DNA of 64,000 nt from Variibacter gotjawalensis (GTDB taxonomy: Bacteria > Pseudomonadota > Alphaproteobacteria > Rhizobiales > Xanthobacteraceae). Under the pieces are notes generated by a model. The model worked only from the letters and a program-made list of their open reading frames with translations. It was not told the DNA's origin and did no database searches. This document shows, piece by piece, positions 1 to 8,731 of the stretch. Positions within the stretch are counted from its first letter, which is position 1; each line of letters begins with the position of its first letter. Where the stretch lies: positions 1,131,501 to 1,195,500 of the forward strand of contig NZ_AP014946.1 in NCBI RefSeq assembly GCF_002355335.1, written 5' to 3'. A program made the position numbers and the translations under genes.

Positions 1-1
1 C

Positions 2-391
2 GAGCTCGGTCAACATGGCCGCTCGCGCACGAACGTCTGGCGCTACGCCGGCGTCAATGCTTTTAAGAGCGAACGGCGCGAAGAACTCGACCTGCATCCA
101 ACCGTCAAACCTGTCGAGATGATCGCGGATGTTCTGCTCGACTGCACGGCGCGAGGTGAAGCGGTGCTCGATCCGTTCGTCGGCTCCGGAACGACCATCA
201 TCGCCGCCGAAAAGACCGGGCGACGCGCCTACGCGATAGAAATCGATCCGCAGTATGCCGACGTGATTATCCGCCGCTGGCAAGCCTACACGGGCCGCGA
301 TGCCATTCTGGAGACGACCGGCGAGACCTTCGGCGCAGTCGAGAAACAAGCGATCGACGCGGCCGCCAAGTCGCTGGAGGATGCGTCATGA
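2..391 (+). CDS. DNA (adenine/cytosine-N4) methyltransferase, C-terminal part
   Basis: The reading frame is open from the window edge, so only the last 129 codons or so are present and the start lies outside. It ends with the hallmark C-terminal half of an N4/N6 DNA methylase: HPTVKPVEMIAD followed by VLDPFVGSGTTIIAAEKTGR, the FxGxG S-adenosylmethionine loop, and then a residue run binding the cofactor (AIEIDPQYADVIIRRW). In phage and mobile elements such methylases modify DNA at a specific site, often as orphan enzymes fused to ParB-like domains; the missing N-terminus prevents deciding this. Its stop overlaps the next start by 4 bp (ATGA), so it is translationally coupled to the DUF5681/terminase genes and belongs to the same prophage-like module. 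Confidence 0.85.
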   Translation, partial: ELGQHGRSRTNVWRYAGVNAFKSERREELDLHPTVKPVEMIADVLLDCTARGEAVLDPFVGSGTTIIAAEKTGRRAYAIEIDPQYADVIIRRWQAYTGRDAILETTGETFGAVEKQAIDAAAKSLEDAS

Positions 392-741
392 GCGAGGCCT
401 CAAACCGCACCCGTTTCAAACCTGGTCAAAGCGGCAACCCAACCGGGCGTCCGAAGGGCGCTCTCGGCTTTGCGGCAATCGTCAAGAAGCTTCTGCACGG
501 CAAGATCACCATCACAGAGAACGGCCGGCGCAAGAAGATATCGCGCGCAGAAGCGCTAGCTCACAGCATCATCAAGAAGGCTTTTAGCGGTGACATGAAG
601 GCGTTGGCCTTTCTCGCGAACTTCCAGGAGCGCCATGATCCTCCCGACCACCCATCAGAGAAGGTCCCCGTTGTTGAGGAGGATCTCAAGATCATCGCCG
701 GCTTCTTGAAGCGGATGGGCGGTGAAGGCGGCAAGCAATGA
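388..741 (+). CDS. DUF5681 domain protein next to terminase
   Basis: A 117-residue protein beginning near FKPGQSGNPTGRPKG, the N-terminal signature of the DUF5681 family. Such proteins usually lie immediately upstream of phage terminase large subunits; a small-terminase-like DNA-recognition role is a reasonable inference but has not been shown. The middle is basic (KKLLHGKITITENGRRKKISRAEALAHSIIKKAFSGD), consistent with nucleic-acid contact. It overlaps both neighbours by 4 bp, so the three genes form one translationally coupled unit. Full length for the family. Confidence 0.8.
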   Translation: MSEASNRTRFKPGQSGNPTGRPKGALGFAAIVKKLLHGKITITENGRRKKISRAEALAHSIIKKAFSGDMKALAFLANFQERHDPPDHPSEKVPVVEEDLKIIAGFLKRMGGEGGKQ

Positions 742-2165
742 TCGATAAACGCCTTCTTCGCCAAGGCGATGTCCAGGCGATTTTACGCACCGACTTTATT
801 TCGTTCGTCGAGAAGGTCTTCTACACACTCAATCCAGGTGTCGTCCTTCAAGCCAATTGGCATCTCGACGCGATCTGTTATGCGCTGATGGGCCTGATCG
901 ATGGCGACAACAATCGCCTTGTCATCAACGCGCCGCCGCGATCGCTCAAATCAGTCATTGCATCGGTCGCACTCCCAGCTTTTCTGCTTGGTCGCGACCC
1001 GACGGTTCAGATCATCTGCGTAAGTTATAGTAGCGAACTCGCGCATAAATTCTCCAACGACTTCCGGCGTATCGTCACGAGTCGTTGGTACCGCGACCTT
1101 TTTCCGCTGTTTCTGATTTCTTCGTTCAAGAACACTGAGGCAGAGGTTGCAACGACGCAGGGCGGAGGTCGTCTTTCCGTCTCGGTCGGCGGCACGATCA
1201 CGGGGCGGGGCGCCGACGTTATTGCTGTTGACGACTCGATGAAGCCAGAAGATGCGCTTTCGGAGAAAACGCGGGAGAGCGTCAATCGCTGGTTCGCCAG
1301 CACATTGCTGTCGCGACTTAATAACAAGAAGACCGGCAAGATCGTCCTGATCGGACAACGCATCCATCAAGACGATCTCAGCGGGAAGCTTATTGCGGAA
1401 GGAGTCCCGGCCCTCATCCTGCCGGCGATCGCAATGGCGGAAGAGACGATCCCAATTGGTAAACGCCGTTACCATCATCGCTACATCGGCGACCTGCTGC
1501 ACCCCGAGCGAGAGTCGAAGATCGAGCTCGACACGCTCCGCCGTAGCATGGGCACCGACATCTTCGCGGCGCAATATCAACAGGAGCCGGTGCCGCCAGG
1601 CGGCAACATGATCAAGCGCTCGTGGATTAAGCGCTATCATCTTGATGATATCGATGGCGAAGAGGGAACGATCATCCAAAGCTGGGACACGGCGTCAAAA
1701 GCCGGTGGTCAGAACGACTACTCGGTTTGTACAACGTGGTTTGTCGCTGACAATGGGCACTACTATCTGCTGCACGTCTTTCGCGACCGGCTCAACTATC
1801 CGGAGCTGAAAGCGCGCGCGATCAAGCTGTTCAACAACTGGCCAGGAATAAGTAGCGTAATGATCGAAGACGCGGGTGTCGGCACGGCTCTCGTTCCGGA
1901 GCTATGTGAACACGGTATTCCGGCGATTGCGGTCAAGTCCGATCGCGACAAGGTGACAAGAATGTCGGTTCAGACTGGGAAGATCGAGGCAGGCTTCATT
2001 CATTTTCCCGAAAACGAGTCATGGCTCGCCGATTTGGAAGCCGAACTGTTCGCGTTTCCGAACTCTCGCCATGATGATCAAGTCGACAGCGTTAGCCAGG
2101 CGCTGGGGCATGTCATCTGGCGTCCGATGTGGAACGAAAAGAACGTCGGAACCTTCCCCTATTGA
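738..2165 (+). CDS. terL: Phage terminase large subunit
   Basis: A 475-residue packaging motor protein. The N-terminal ATPase has a variant Walker A (NAPPRSLKS, about residue 64) and a strand/Walker B region near IAVDDSMKPEDA. The C-terminal RNase-H-like nuclease shows the expected acidic residues: SWDTASKAGGQNDYS (about 315), VMIEDAGVG (about 374) and HDDQVDS (about 447). In a phage this enzyme would cut concatemeric DNA and translocate it into the prohead. It looks intact. It is preceded by a methylase and DUF5681, but nothing after it is phage-like: portal, protease and capsid genes are absent, so it is a remnant or belongs to an element whose other genes lie to the left. Confidence 0.88.
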   Translation: MIDKRLLRQGDVQAILRTDFISFVEKVFYTLNPGVVLQANWHLDAICYALMGLIDGDNNRLVINAPPRSLKSVIASVALPAFLLGRDPTVQIICVSYSSELAHKFSNDFRRIVTSRWYRDLFPLFLISSFKNTEAEVATTQGGGRLSVSVGGTITGRGADVIAVDDSMKPEDALSEKTRESVNRWFASTLLSRLNNKKTGKIVLIGQRIHQDDLSGKLIAEGVPALILPAIAMAEETIPIGKRRYHHRYIGDLLHPERESKIELDTLRRSMGTDIFAAQYQQEPVPPGGNMIKRSWIKRYHLDDIDGEEGTIIQSWDTASKAGGQNDYSVCTTWFVADNGHYYLLHVFRDRLNYPELKARAIKLFNNWPGISSVMIEDAGVGTALVPELCEHGIPAIAVKSDRDKVTRMSVQTGKIEAGFIHFPENESWLADLEAELFAFPNSRHDDQVDSVSQALGHVIWRPMWNEKNVGTFPY

Positions 2166-2345
2166 GCCCCGCGCTGCACTAAGAATGGCTCGCCTCACCG
2201 CAATCTGAAAAGAAGAGTCACGCATTCCGGCCACGCGCGGTTCATGCGGCCTTCTTGATTAGCCAATCGTAGAGGCCGGCTCTCACGACCGCGCCCGCAA
2301 GTGTCTCGCGGGTCCACAAGTGAACATCGTCGCGCTCCGGAGCGG

Positions 2346-2699
2346 TCAGTGAGCCATCAGGACTGTGGCCTGCGTGTCTCGGTTCACTTCAGTCGCGCCG
2401 GCTACGACGGACGTCTCGATCGCAATCTGACACTTGTCCTTTTCGACAGCCGAAATGCGGGCCGTGTGCTCGGTAACGCCCGCGACCGGCGTTTTTAGCC
2501 TCATTGACGCTTCGAGCGAATAGGCCCTGTCGAAAATCCGTTTGAGCACGCTGGCCTGATACATCTCGTTCTCCGGCATCTGGGTGCCATCCTTCGCGCC
2601 ATAGACGATCATGATGGCATCGGCTGCGACGTCTGCGGAAGCAACGGGTGGGCTTGCCATCAACGCAAGCATGGCGGCGGCAGTCACAAGAGATTTCAT
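2346..2699 (-). CDS. Secreted protein of unknown function
   Basis: A 117-residue protein with a clear Sec signal peptide (MKSLVTAAAMLALMASPPVASA, cleavage likely after ASA). The mature part (about 95 residues) has no family I recognise; it contains one Cys (EKDKCQIAIE) and a beta-rich second half. It stands alone after the terminase and before the SRAP gene, on the opposite strand to the prophage remnant. Likely periplasmic. Confidence 0.6.
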   Translation of the reverse strand: MKSLVTAAAMLALMASPPVASADVAADAIMIVYGAKDGTQMPENEMYQASVLKRIFDRAYSLEASMRLKTPVAGVTEHTARISAVEKDKCQIAIETSVVAGATEVNRDTQATVLMAH

Positions 2700-2802
2700 A
2701 GCGCAAGGTCCTGGCGGGATGTGCCGGCGCGAATGGCATTTCGCCGAGCGCCTGTAAACGTCGCTCGCGCATCATCCGCAATTTGCTTGGCACCCGCACG
2801 GA

Positions 2803-3456
2803 CTATTGCGAGTCTTCTTTCTCGCCCGTCATGACGATCCGCAGAACACCGGGCGCGAGCGGGCGCTGCAGCTCGAGCGCGTCGTTGATCTCGGCCTCAA
2901 GCCACGCGTCGATCTCGTCTTCGTCCTGCAGGATTACCGGCATCGCCTTGGCGTGAATCGGGCGGACGTCGTCGTTCGGCTCGCAGGTGAGGAATGAGTA
3001 GAGCAGGTGGTCGCCCTCGATGGGCGCCTTCTTACTTCCCTGCGCGCCGGTCCACGGCCGCCAGATGCCTGCGAAGGCGAATAGCGGCCGCTCGGGCGAC
3101 ATCGCGAACCAATGCGGCGTCTTCTTCTTTGTCACCAGATCGGGCTCGTCCTGGTATTCGCAGAACGACGTCACCGGCACGATGCAACGATGCGCAGTGT
3201 CGAGCCATGGCCGCCAGTGGCCGGACGCGATGTTGCGGACGTTGGTGACCGGCAGGCGGCCCGCATTCGGCGGTGGCGGGAAGCCCCAGCGCATCATGGT
3301 GAGTTCGCGCCCGCCGGGCGTGTTGCGCACGACCGGCGCCATCATGTCCGGGAAGATGCCCGGCATCGGCGGCAGATTGCCGGAGCGATCGTACATGGCT
3401 TTGGCGAATTCGCGGATCGCCTGCTGGCTCTTCGTCATCGCGTAGGCGTTGCACAT
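2803..3456 (-). CDS. SOS response-associated peptidase (SRAP/YedK family)
   Basis: 217 residues. SRAP/HMCES proteins form a covalent thiazolidine link to abasic sites in single-stranded DNA through Cys2, protecting them during replication. The hallmarks are visible: MCNAY at the N-terminus with Cys2 exposed after Met removal, RWGFPPP with TNVRN, the glutamate in SFCEYQD and the histidine in PIHAKAMPVIL. Length is normal for the family. It starts 6 bp after the stop of the upstream helicase gene on the same strand, so the two are probably co-transcribed, a repair-related pairing. No LexA box was recognised upstream of the pair. Confidence 0.92.
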   Translation of the reverse strand: MCNAYAMTKSQQAIREFAKAMYDRSGNLPPMPGIFPDMMAPVVRNTPGGRELTMMRWGFPPPPNAGRLPVTNVRNIASGHWRPWLDTAHRCIVPVTSFCEYQDEPDLVTKKKTPHWFAMSPERPLFAFAGIWRPWTGAQGSKKAPIEGDHLLYSFLTCEPNDDVRPIHAKAMPVILQDEDEIDAWLEAEINDALELQRPLAPGVLRIVMTGEKEDSQ

Positions 3457-3462
3457 CGCGCT

Positions 3463-5583
3463 CTAACCCCACATGCCGCGCAGCTTGCCGCGCACGTCGA
3501 GCGGGCTGATCGGACGGCGGAGAGAAGCATTTGCCTGCGCGGCGGGCCACGACCGGCTCTGAAAATGATGCGTCAGCGCATTTGGAATGAAGCGCGTTCG
3601 CTGCGCGTAAATGTGCCGGTCGCCCATGCTGCGTTGGCCATGCACGTAGAAGCGTTGCGGCAGCATCAGATGCAGTTGATCCTTCGCGCGTGTCATCGCG
3701 ACATAGAGGAGGCGCCGCTCCTCGTCGATCTCGGCCGTGGTGCCGACGCCGAGGTCGGACGGAATGCAGCCGTCGACCGCGTTCAACACGAAGACCGAGT
3801 CCCACTCCTGGCCCTTGGCCGAATGGATCGTCGACAGGATCAGATAATCCTCATCGAGCAGCGGTGGCCCGGCCTGATCGCTCGTTGCGTCGGGCGGATC
3901 GAGCGTCAACTCGGTGAGAAAGCGTTCGCGCGTCGGGTAGCTTGATGCGATCTGGGCAAGCTGCGCGATGTCGCCTTCGCGTTGCGGCGCATCGTCGAAG
4001 CGGTGCTGCATCAGCGGCACATACCAGCGGCTGGCTAGGTCGAGATCGGCCGGCCATCCGGCTTTGCCGAGATGCAACGCTTTAATCGTCGCGCAAAAAT
4101 CAATCCAATGCTCGGCTGCTGCGGTCGGCGGTCGAAACGCATTGAGGCCGCGGATCGGCCGTGCGCCGCCTTCGATCGCATCGAGAAGCTTTGCGGCCAT
4201 GCCGGGCCCGAAGCCCGGCAGCAGCTGCGCAACGCGGAACCCCGCCACACGGTCACGCAGATTCTGCGACCAGCGGAGCAGGGCGAGCAGATCCTTGATA
4301 TGCGCGGATTCGAGAAACTTGAGACCGCCGAATTTGACAAACGGAATATTGCGCCGGGTGAGCTCGACTTCGAGCGTCGCGCTATGGCTGGACGTGCGGA
4401 ACAGCACCGCTTGCGCTTTCAGGCGAAGCCCGGCCTCGCGATTGGCGAGGACGCAGTCCGCGACGTAACCGGCCTGCGCGTTGTCGTCGGCGACGGACAC
4501 CAGTGCCGGCAAATCGCCGGACGCGCGGTTTGACCATAGGTTCTTGGTGAAACGCTCCGACGCAAGATCGATCACCGCGTTGGCGGCGGCGAGGATCGGC
4601 TGCGTCGAGCGATAATTCTGCTCGAGCGTGATCAACGCGGCGGGCGGCGAGAAGTGCGCCGGGAAATCCAAAATATTGCGAACCGTTGCGGCGCGAAACG
4701 AGTAAATCGATTGGGCATCGTCGCCGACCACCGTCAAGCCTTGCCCGGTCGGTTTGAAGTTGAGCAGGATCGACGATTGAAGACGGTTCGTGTCCTGATA
4801 CTCGTCGACCATCACGTGATCGAACCGATCCGACAATTGTCCCGCCAGCGCCGGCTCCATCATCATATGCGCCCAGTAGAGCAGGAGATCGTCGTAATCG
4901 AGGACGTTCTGCTTCTGCTTCGTCGCGACATAGGCCGCGAAGAGGCTCTGCAGTTCGCTCTCCCATTCGGCGCACCAGGGAAAGAACGTGCCGAGCACCT
5001 CGCCGAGGGGCGACGTCGCGTTGACGGCGCGCGAGTAGATCGAGAGGCAGGTATGCTTGGTCGGAAATCGCTTCACGGTTTTTGAGAAGCCGAGATCGTG
5101 GCGGACGAGATTCATGAGATCGGCGGAATCTTCCCGATCATGAATCGTGAAATCGACATCGATGCCGAGATCGGTCGCATATTCGCGCAGCAGGCGTGCA
5201 CCTATCGCGTGGAATGTGCCCGACCAGGCGAGAGCATCCGTCATCGCACCGGCGGCGGGGCCGAGGACTTTGGCCGTGATGCGTTCGACGCGCCGCTGCA
5301 TCTCGGTTGCCGCGCGCCGCGAAAAGGTGAGCAGCATCATGCGCCGCGGATCGGCACCCGACACGATCAGATGCGCGACACGATGCGCCAGCGTGTTGGT
5401 CTTGCCGGAACCCGCGCCCGCGATGATGAGCAGCGGCGGGTCGAAGACGCCGCTGCCGTGCTCGCCGGCGCCTCCGTATTCGACCGCATGCCGTTGTGCC
5501 GGGTTGAGGCCGGCCAGATACGCCGGAGCGGCCTTCGGCTCCCGAATACCGGCGTTTCCGTCGATTGTTGCAGATTCCCCCAT
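3463..5583 (-). CDS. UvrD/Rep-type superfamily 1 DNA helicase
   Basis: 706 residues, an ATP-driven 3'-5' helicase of the UvrD/PcrA/Rep group. Motif I is GAGSGKTNTLAHRV (about residue 55), motif II VDEYQDTN (about 255), motif III GDDAQSIYSFRAA (about 285), motif V STIHSAKGQEWDSVFV (about 580) and motif VI EERRLLYVAMTRAKDQL (about 620). Close in sequence style to the short alphaproteobacterial UvrD-like helicases rather than to AddA or RecB, because no nuclease domain follows. It leads a two-gene unit with the SRAP gene. The ATG lacks an obvious Shine-Dalgarno sequence, so the start could be a little further downstream. Confidence 0.9.
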   Translation of the reverse strand: MGESATIDGNAGIREPKAAPAYLAGLNPAQRHAVEYGGAGEHGSGVFDPPLLIIAGAGSGKTNTLAHRVAHLIVSGADPRRMMLLTFSRRAATEMQRRVERITAKVLGPAAGAMTDALAWSGTFHAIGARLLREYATDLGIDVDFTIHDREDSADLMNLVRHDLGFSKTVKRFPTKHTCLSIYSRAVNATSPLGEVLGTFFPWCAEWESELQSLFAAYVATKQKQNVLDYDDLLLYWAHMMMEPALAGQLSDRFDHVMVDEYQDTNRLQSSILLNFKPTGQGLTVVGDDAQSIYSFRAATVRNILDFPAHFSPPAALITLEQNYRSTQPILAAANAVIDLASERFTKNLWSNRASGDLPALVSVADDNAQAGYVADCVLANREAGLRLKAQAVLFRTSSHSATLEVELTRRNIPFVKFGGLKFLESAHIKDLLALLRWSQNLRDRVAGFRVAQLLPGFGPGMAAKLLDAIEGGARPIRGLNAFRPPTAAAEHWIDFCATIKALHLGKAGWPADLDLASRWYVPLMQHRFDDAPQREGDIAQLAQIASSYPTRERFLTELTLDPPDATSDQAGPPLLDEDYLILSTIHSAKGQEWDSVFVLNAVDGCIPSDLGVGTTAEIDEERRLLYVAMTRAKDQLHLMLPQRFYVHGQRSMGDRHIYAQRTRFIPNALTHHFQSRSWPAAQANASLRRPISPLDVRGKLRGMWG

Positions 5584-5705
5584 GGGAAGTACAAAGCAGG
5601 AACGCTCGTAAAAGTCGAGGCGCTTTGCGACGGCATGCCGCCGCCGCTGCCAAATCAGGCGGGAGTGGCACCGCTGAGAAGTCTACGTGCCATTGAACGA
5701 AGGAA

Positions 5706-5894
5706 TCACGTTTTGTGGTGGTGAAGCACGGCGATGCGACGCTCGCCATGCCAAACTTCGACGTCTTGGCCGTTGACCAGCAGACGTGCCTTAGCAACTG
5801 CTTCTTCGTCGCTGTCGGCGTCTAGAATGTCGGCCGGCCGGGTGATGCGCGATGTGGACGCATCTATGTGGTAGGCGCGGTAAACATTCGGCAC
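5706..5894 (-). CDS. Small hypothetical protein, 62 aa
   Basis: Short acidic/basic protein (MPNVYRAYHIDAST...) whose middle, ADILDADSDEEAVAKARLLVNGQDVEVWHGERRIAVL, reads like the small rhizobial proteins that carry a DDxEAxxxAxxLxxGxDVEVW motif. Function unknown; predicted cytoplasmic with no signal peptide. It is followed by the UvrD gene on the same strand, about 120 bp apart. The conserved-looking motif supports it being real despite its size. Confidence 0.65.
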   Translation of the reverse strand: MPNVYRAYHIDASTSRITRPADILDADSDEEAVAKARLLVNGQDVEVWHGERRIAVLHHHKT

Positions 5895-5996
5895 ATGCCG
5901 CTCCTGCGAGGGTCGGTTGGCGTTTTGCCGACGCCTTCACTGTGCCTCGGATCGCGGCCTGCGTACAGCGCTACCAATATCGTGGTCCCATGGCGC

Positions 5997-6043
5997 AAAA
6001 AAAGCGCTCGCAGCCGAGGAGGGGAAGCTGCGAGGGCTTTTTT
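5997..6043 (-). terminator. Bidirectional intrinsic terminator
   Basis: A run of seven A, then GCGCTCGCAGC, a 12-base loop, GCTGCGAGGGC and a run of six T. The stem is about 10 bp with one mismatch and has A-tract and T-tract on both sides, so it can work on either strand. On the minus strand it lies 110 bp after the cupin gene stop and should end that transcript before the 62-aa gene. Confidence 0.8.
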
Positions 6044-6152
6044 GACCGGCCACGGGAATTTCGGGGCGGGCGATGCCGCTCGGACTAGCTCTTGAACGCC
6101 GATCCAAGGTCCAGGTTCCGCTTCACGATTGAGAGCGGACGCAGCAATCCGT

Positions 6153-6506
6153 TTAGGCTTGGCCCGGCTCCTGCCAGTGCGGATAAGTGACATAAGCCGT
6201 GATGGCACCTTCGTTGTAAGACGTGATGGTGACTTTTTCGCCCTTCGGCATGTAAATCATCTCGCCGGGCCCGGCCGTCAGCACGCCTTCGCGCGTCGAC
6301 ACCGAAAGGCAGCCTTCAAGAACGATCATCACGTCGTCAACGGCCAGCGTCTCATCAATGCTTTGATTGGGCTCATAGCGCCCATAACCGATCGTAATCG
6401 GGCCGCCGTGCCGCTGATCGATGACGTTGCCGGCGAAGACGCCGGCGTCTGTTCCAGGCGAACGCTCGAAAGTAGCGTCTGCCATGGCAATCTTGCGCAC
6501 AGTCAT
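6153..6506 (-). CDS. Cupin-fold protein (EutQ-like)
   Basis: About 117 residues from the chosen ATG, which is preceded by GAGGGAGAG; an upstream TTG would add 38 residues of unlikely sequence. A single small-barrel cupin: ITIGYGRYEPNQSIDETLAVDDVMIVLEGCLSV is cupin motif 1 and GEMIYMPKGEKVTITS is motif 2. The usual metal-binding His pair of motif 1 is not evident, resembling EutQ-type cupins (ethanolamine utilisation) rather than metal dioxygenases. No other eut genes are nearby, so the substrate is unknown. It is followed by a strong terminator. Confidence 0.75.
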   Translation of the reverse strand: MTVRKIAMADATFERSPGTDAGVFAGNVIDQRHGGPITIGYGRYEPNQSIDETLAVDDVMIVLEGCLSVSTREGVLTAGPGEMIYMPKGEKVTITSYNEGAITAYVTYPHWQEPGQA

Positions 6507-6629
6507 CATCTCTCCCTCGTTGACCAATAACGACCCTGCGATGTCGGTTTGGACAGGCGAGCTCTCGCGATAGTTCAAGAATTTAGCGACGGCCGAGTGA
6601 CCGATGAAGTGCCCGACCAAGACCGTATT

Positions 6630-6989
6630 TTACGACCGACGTTTGGCCTTCTCGCGCTTATAACGGGCCAACAATCGCCTGCCTTTATCGGCAATCCTGC
6701 GTGCGGCAGCCTCTGTTTTCGGGACGGGCTCACCCCAGGCGTGCGCGCTGAGCGCGTGCCGCGTCGGGCTTCCGTCCTTCTTGCGCAACGGCGGCAACGG
6801 CGTCCGGCCATAGAAGCGGACCGCCCAGCTGCCTTTTCGGCGCATCTCGTCGGGCGTCATGTCGGCGATCTTTTTCTTGACCCCGGGTTTGAGATGCGCC
6901 CCCTGCTTTTTTTCGAAGGCACGCCGGCCTGCAGCCGTCAGTCCGCCTTTCGGATTCTTCGTCGTTGTCTTCTTCTTCGGGTTGGGCAT
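6630..6989 (-). CDS. DUF6321 domain protein
   Basis: 119 residues from an ATG with AGAGGAGA five bases upstream; a longer frame with 21 extra codons would override this site. Very basic (MPNPKKKTTTKNPKGGLTAAGRRAFEKKQGAHLKPGVKK...MRRKGSWAVRFYGR...), matching the DUF6321 family, whose function is unknown; the GGLTAAGR and RKGSWAVRFYGR blocks suggest nucleic-acid binding. A GGAAC-N16-GGTT promoter sits just upstream, divergent from the one for the aldehyde dehydrogenase operon, suggesting EcfG-dependent general-stress control. Confidence 0.8.
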   Translation of the reverse strand: MPNPKKKTTTKNPKGGLTAAGRRAFEKKQGAHLKPGVKKKIADMTPDEMRRKGSWAVRFYGRTPLPPLRKKDGSPTRHALSAHAWGEPVPKTEAAARRIADKGRRLLARYKREKAKRRS

Positions 6990-7008
6990 AGCGATCTCCT
7001 CTGGCTGA

Positions 7009-7033
7009 AACCGACGCCGATGCGCCAAGTTCC
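7009..7033 (-). promoter_or_regulatory. EcfG-like promoter for the DUF6321 gene
   Basis: On the minus strand GGAAC, 16 bases, GGTT. The alphaproteobacterial general-stress sigma factor EcfG uses GGAAC-N16/17-CGTT; this site has one mismatch in the -10 half. It ends 20 bp before the ATG at 6989, leaving room for the Shine-Dalgarno sequence. Confidence 0.55.
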
Positions 7034-7101
7034 GCCGGATGGCAGCAGACATCCCATTCCCGTCTCCTACGATCTGCCATCGCGGCTGCTGTATGCGTCA
7101 C

Positions 7102-7127
7102 GGAACAAACGTCTGCCTCGTCTCGTT
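7102..7127 (+). promoter_or_regulatory. EcfG-like promoter for the paoABC operon
   Basis: GGAAC, 17 bases, CGTT: an exact match to the EcfG general-stress consensus on the plus strand. The -10 half ends about 33 bp before the likely ATG of the Fe-S subunit gene. It lies 70 bp from the divergent DUF6321 promoter. Confidence 0.65.
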
Positions 7128-7160
7128 CACAGTTGAACCAATCTAATCCAGGTGTGGACG

Positions 7161-7793
7161 ATGACGCACGATGTCACGCGCCGCAGCATTCTCGGCGGGA
7201 GCGCCGCAGTCTGCTTAGTGGTGCCCGCAGGCGCTGACGCGCAGAGCAGCGCGCAAAAAAAATCGAGCAAGGCGAATGGGTCGAAAAACGTCAGCGTTCA
7301 GCTAATCGTGAACGGAGAGCCGCGATCGCTCGCGGTCGATCCGCGTACCACTCTGCTCGACGCGCTACGTGAGCACCTTCAACTTACGGGGACGAAGAAG
7401 GGCTGCGACCAGGGGCAGTGCGGTGCCTGCACCGTGATGGTCGACGGGCGGCGGATCAACAGTTGTCTGACACTTGCCGTCATGCACGACGGCGAATCCG
7501 TTACGACCATTGAGGGGCTCGGCGAAGCCACACATCTGCATCCGATGCAGGCCGCCTTCGTCAAGCACGACGGCTATCAATGTGGGTACTGCACACCGGG
7601 GCAGATCTGCTCGTCCGTTGCGATGCTGCGCGAAATTGAAGACGGCGTGCCGAGCCATGTCACGCAGGATCTATCGCGTGTGACGTTTTCCGACACCGAA
7701 GTGCGCGAACGCATGAGCGGCAATATCTGCCGCTGTGCCGCTTACGCCAACATCGTCGCGGCCATTCGCGACGTTGCGGAGGGCCAGTCATGA
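7161..7793 (+). CDS. paoA: Aldehyde dehydrogenase Fe-S subunit (PaoA/YagT type)
   Basis: About 210 residues. Small subunit of a xanthine-oxidase-family periplasmic aldehyde oxidoreductase carrying two [2Fe-2S] clusters. The plant-type cluster is [11 protein letters not shown] with a later Cys (RINSC); the second cluster is QCGYCTPGQ with GNICRC. The N-terminus [22 protein letters not shown] is a Tat signal, so the folded heterotrimer is exported as in E. coli PaoABC. ATG 7161 is preferred to the upstream GTG at 7152 because AGGTG lies at good spacing. Its stop overlaps paoB by 4 bp. Confidence 0.9.
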   Translation: MTHDVTRRSILGGSAAVCLVVPAGADAQSSAQKKSSKANGSKNVSVQLIVNGEPRSLAVDPRTTLLDALREHLQLTGTKKGCDQGQCGACTVMVDGRRINSCLTLAVMHDGESVTTIEGLGEATHLHPMQAAFVKHDGYQCGYCTPGQICSSVAMLREIEDGVPSHVTQDLSRVTFSDTEVRERMSGNICRCAAYANIVAAIRDVAEGQS

Positions 7794-8731
7794 GGCCGTT
7801 CGAATATCACCGCGCCGGCGAAATCGCCGATGCGCTCATGCAGGGCGGCGCCGCCAACACGCGCTATATCGCGGGCGGAACGAACCTGCTCGATCTGATG
7901 AAGTTGCAGATCGAGCGGCCGGAAAAGCTGGTCGACATCAATCGGCTGGGGCTTGATAAGATCGAAGATACGGCAGCGGGCGGTCTGCGGATCGGAGCGC
8001 TCGTGCGCAATACCGATCTGGCGGCACATCAGCGCGTTCGAACCGACTACGAAGTGCTCAGTCGGGCGCTGCTCGCAGGTGCATCCGGGCAGTTACGCAA
8101 CAAAGCGACGACGGCGGGAAACCTACTGCAGCGGACGCGCTGTCCGTATTTCTACGACACCGCTCAAGCCTGCAACAAGCGCAAGCCCGGCAGTGGTTGC
8201 ACGGCGCTCAAAGGTTTCAGCCGTGCGCTTGGCATCGTCGGCGTAAGCGACCAATGCATCGCGACTCATCCTTCCGACATGGCGGTCGCGATGCGCGTCC
8301 TCGACGCCGAGATCGAAGCGGTGTCGTCGAACGGGAGCAAACGAACGATACCGATCGCGGACCTGCACCGGCTACCCGGCGCAACGCCGCAGCGGGAGAA
8401 TACGTTGAGCCCCGGCGAATTGATCACCGCCGTCACGTTGCCGAAGCCCGTTACGGGCAAGCACGTTTATCGCAAAGTGCGCGACCGATCTTCGTATGCC
8501 TTCGCCCTCGTCTCGGTCGCTGCCGTTTTCGGCGCCGACGGACAATCGCGCTTCGCATTCGGCGGCATAGCCCCTAAACCCTGGCGCGTTGCCGGCGCAG
8601 ACAAAGCGCGCAATGCCGACGCCGTCGCGGAAGCCGCGCTGCAGGGCGCCACAGTCACCAAAGACAATGCGTTCAAGAAGGCGCTGGTCGCCAAAACGCT
8701 CAACTCTGTGTTCGCAGGAGCGCGTCAATGA
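7790..8731 (+). CDS. paoB: Aldehyde dehydrogenase FAD subunit (PaoB/YagS type)
   Basis: 313 residues. FAD-binding medium subunit: [16 protein letters not shown] at the start, the FAD loop [15 protein letters not shown]-like segment [20 protein letters not shown] (about 25-45), and [27 protein letters not shown]. The four-Cys stretch from RCPYFYD through [11 protein letters not shown] (about 117-138) matches the extra [4Fe-4S] insertion of PaoB-type subunits. It passes electrons from the molybdenum subunit to the external acceptor. Coupled by 4-bp overlaps to both neighbours. Confidence 0.9.
   Translation: MRPFEYHRAGEIADALMQGGAANTRYIAGGTNLLDLMKLQIERPEKLVDINRLGLDKIEDTAAGGLRIGALVRNTDLAAHQRVRTDYEVLSRALLAGASGQLRNKATTAGNLLQRTRCPYFYDTAQACNKRKPGSGCTALKGFSRALGIVGVSDQCIATHPSDMAVAMRVLDAEIEAVSSNGSKRTIPIADLHRLPGATPQRENTLSPGELITAVTLPKPVTGKHVYRKVRDRSSYAFALVSVAAVFGADGQSRFAFGGIAPKPWRVAGADKARNADAVAEAALQGATVTKDNAFKKALVAKTLNSVFAGARQ

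Noticed and set aside
951-1679. Minus-strand frame of 242 codons opposite the terminase gene
   Set aside because: Antisense to a well-conserved terminase; composition is typical of a shadow frame.
2232-2345. Short minus-strand protein-like reading (RDDVHLWTRETLAGAVVRAGLYDWLIKKAA)
   Set aside because: It reads plausibly but has no usual start codon and fewer than 50 codons; could be the end of a lost gene.
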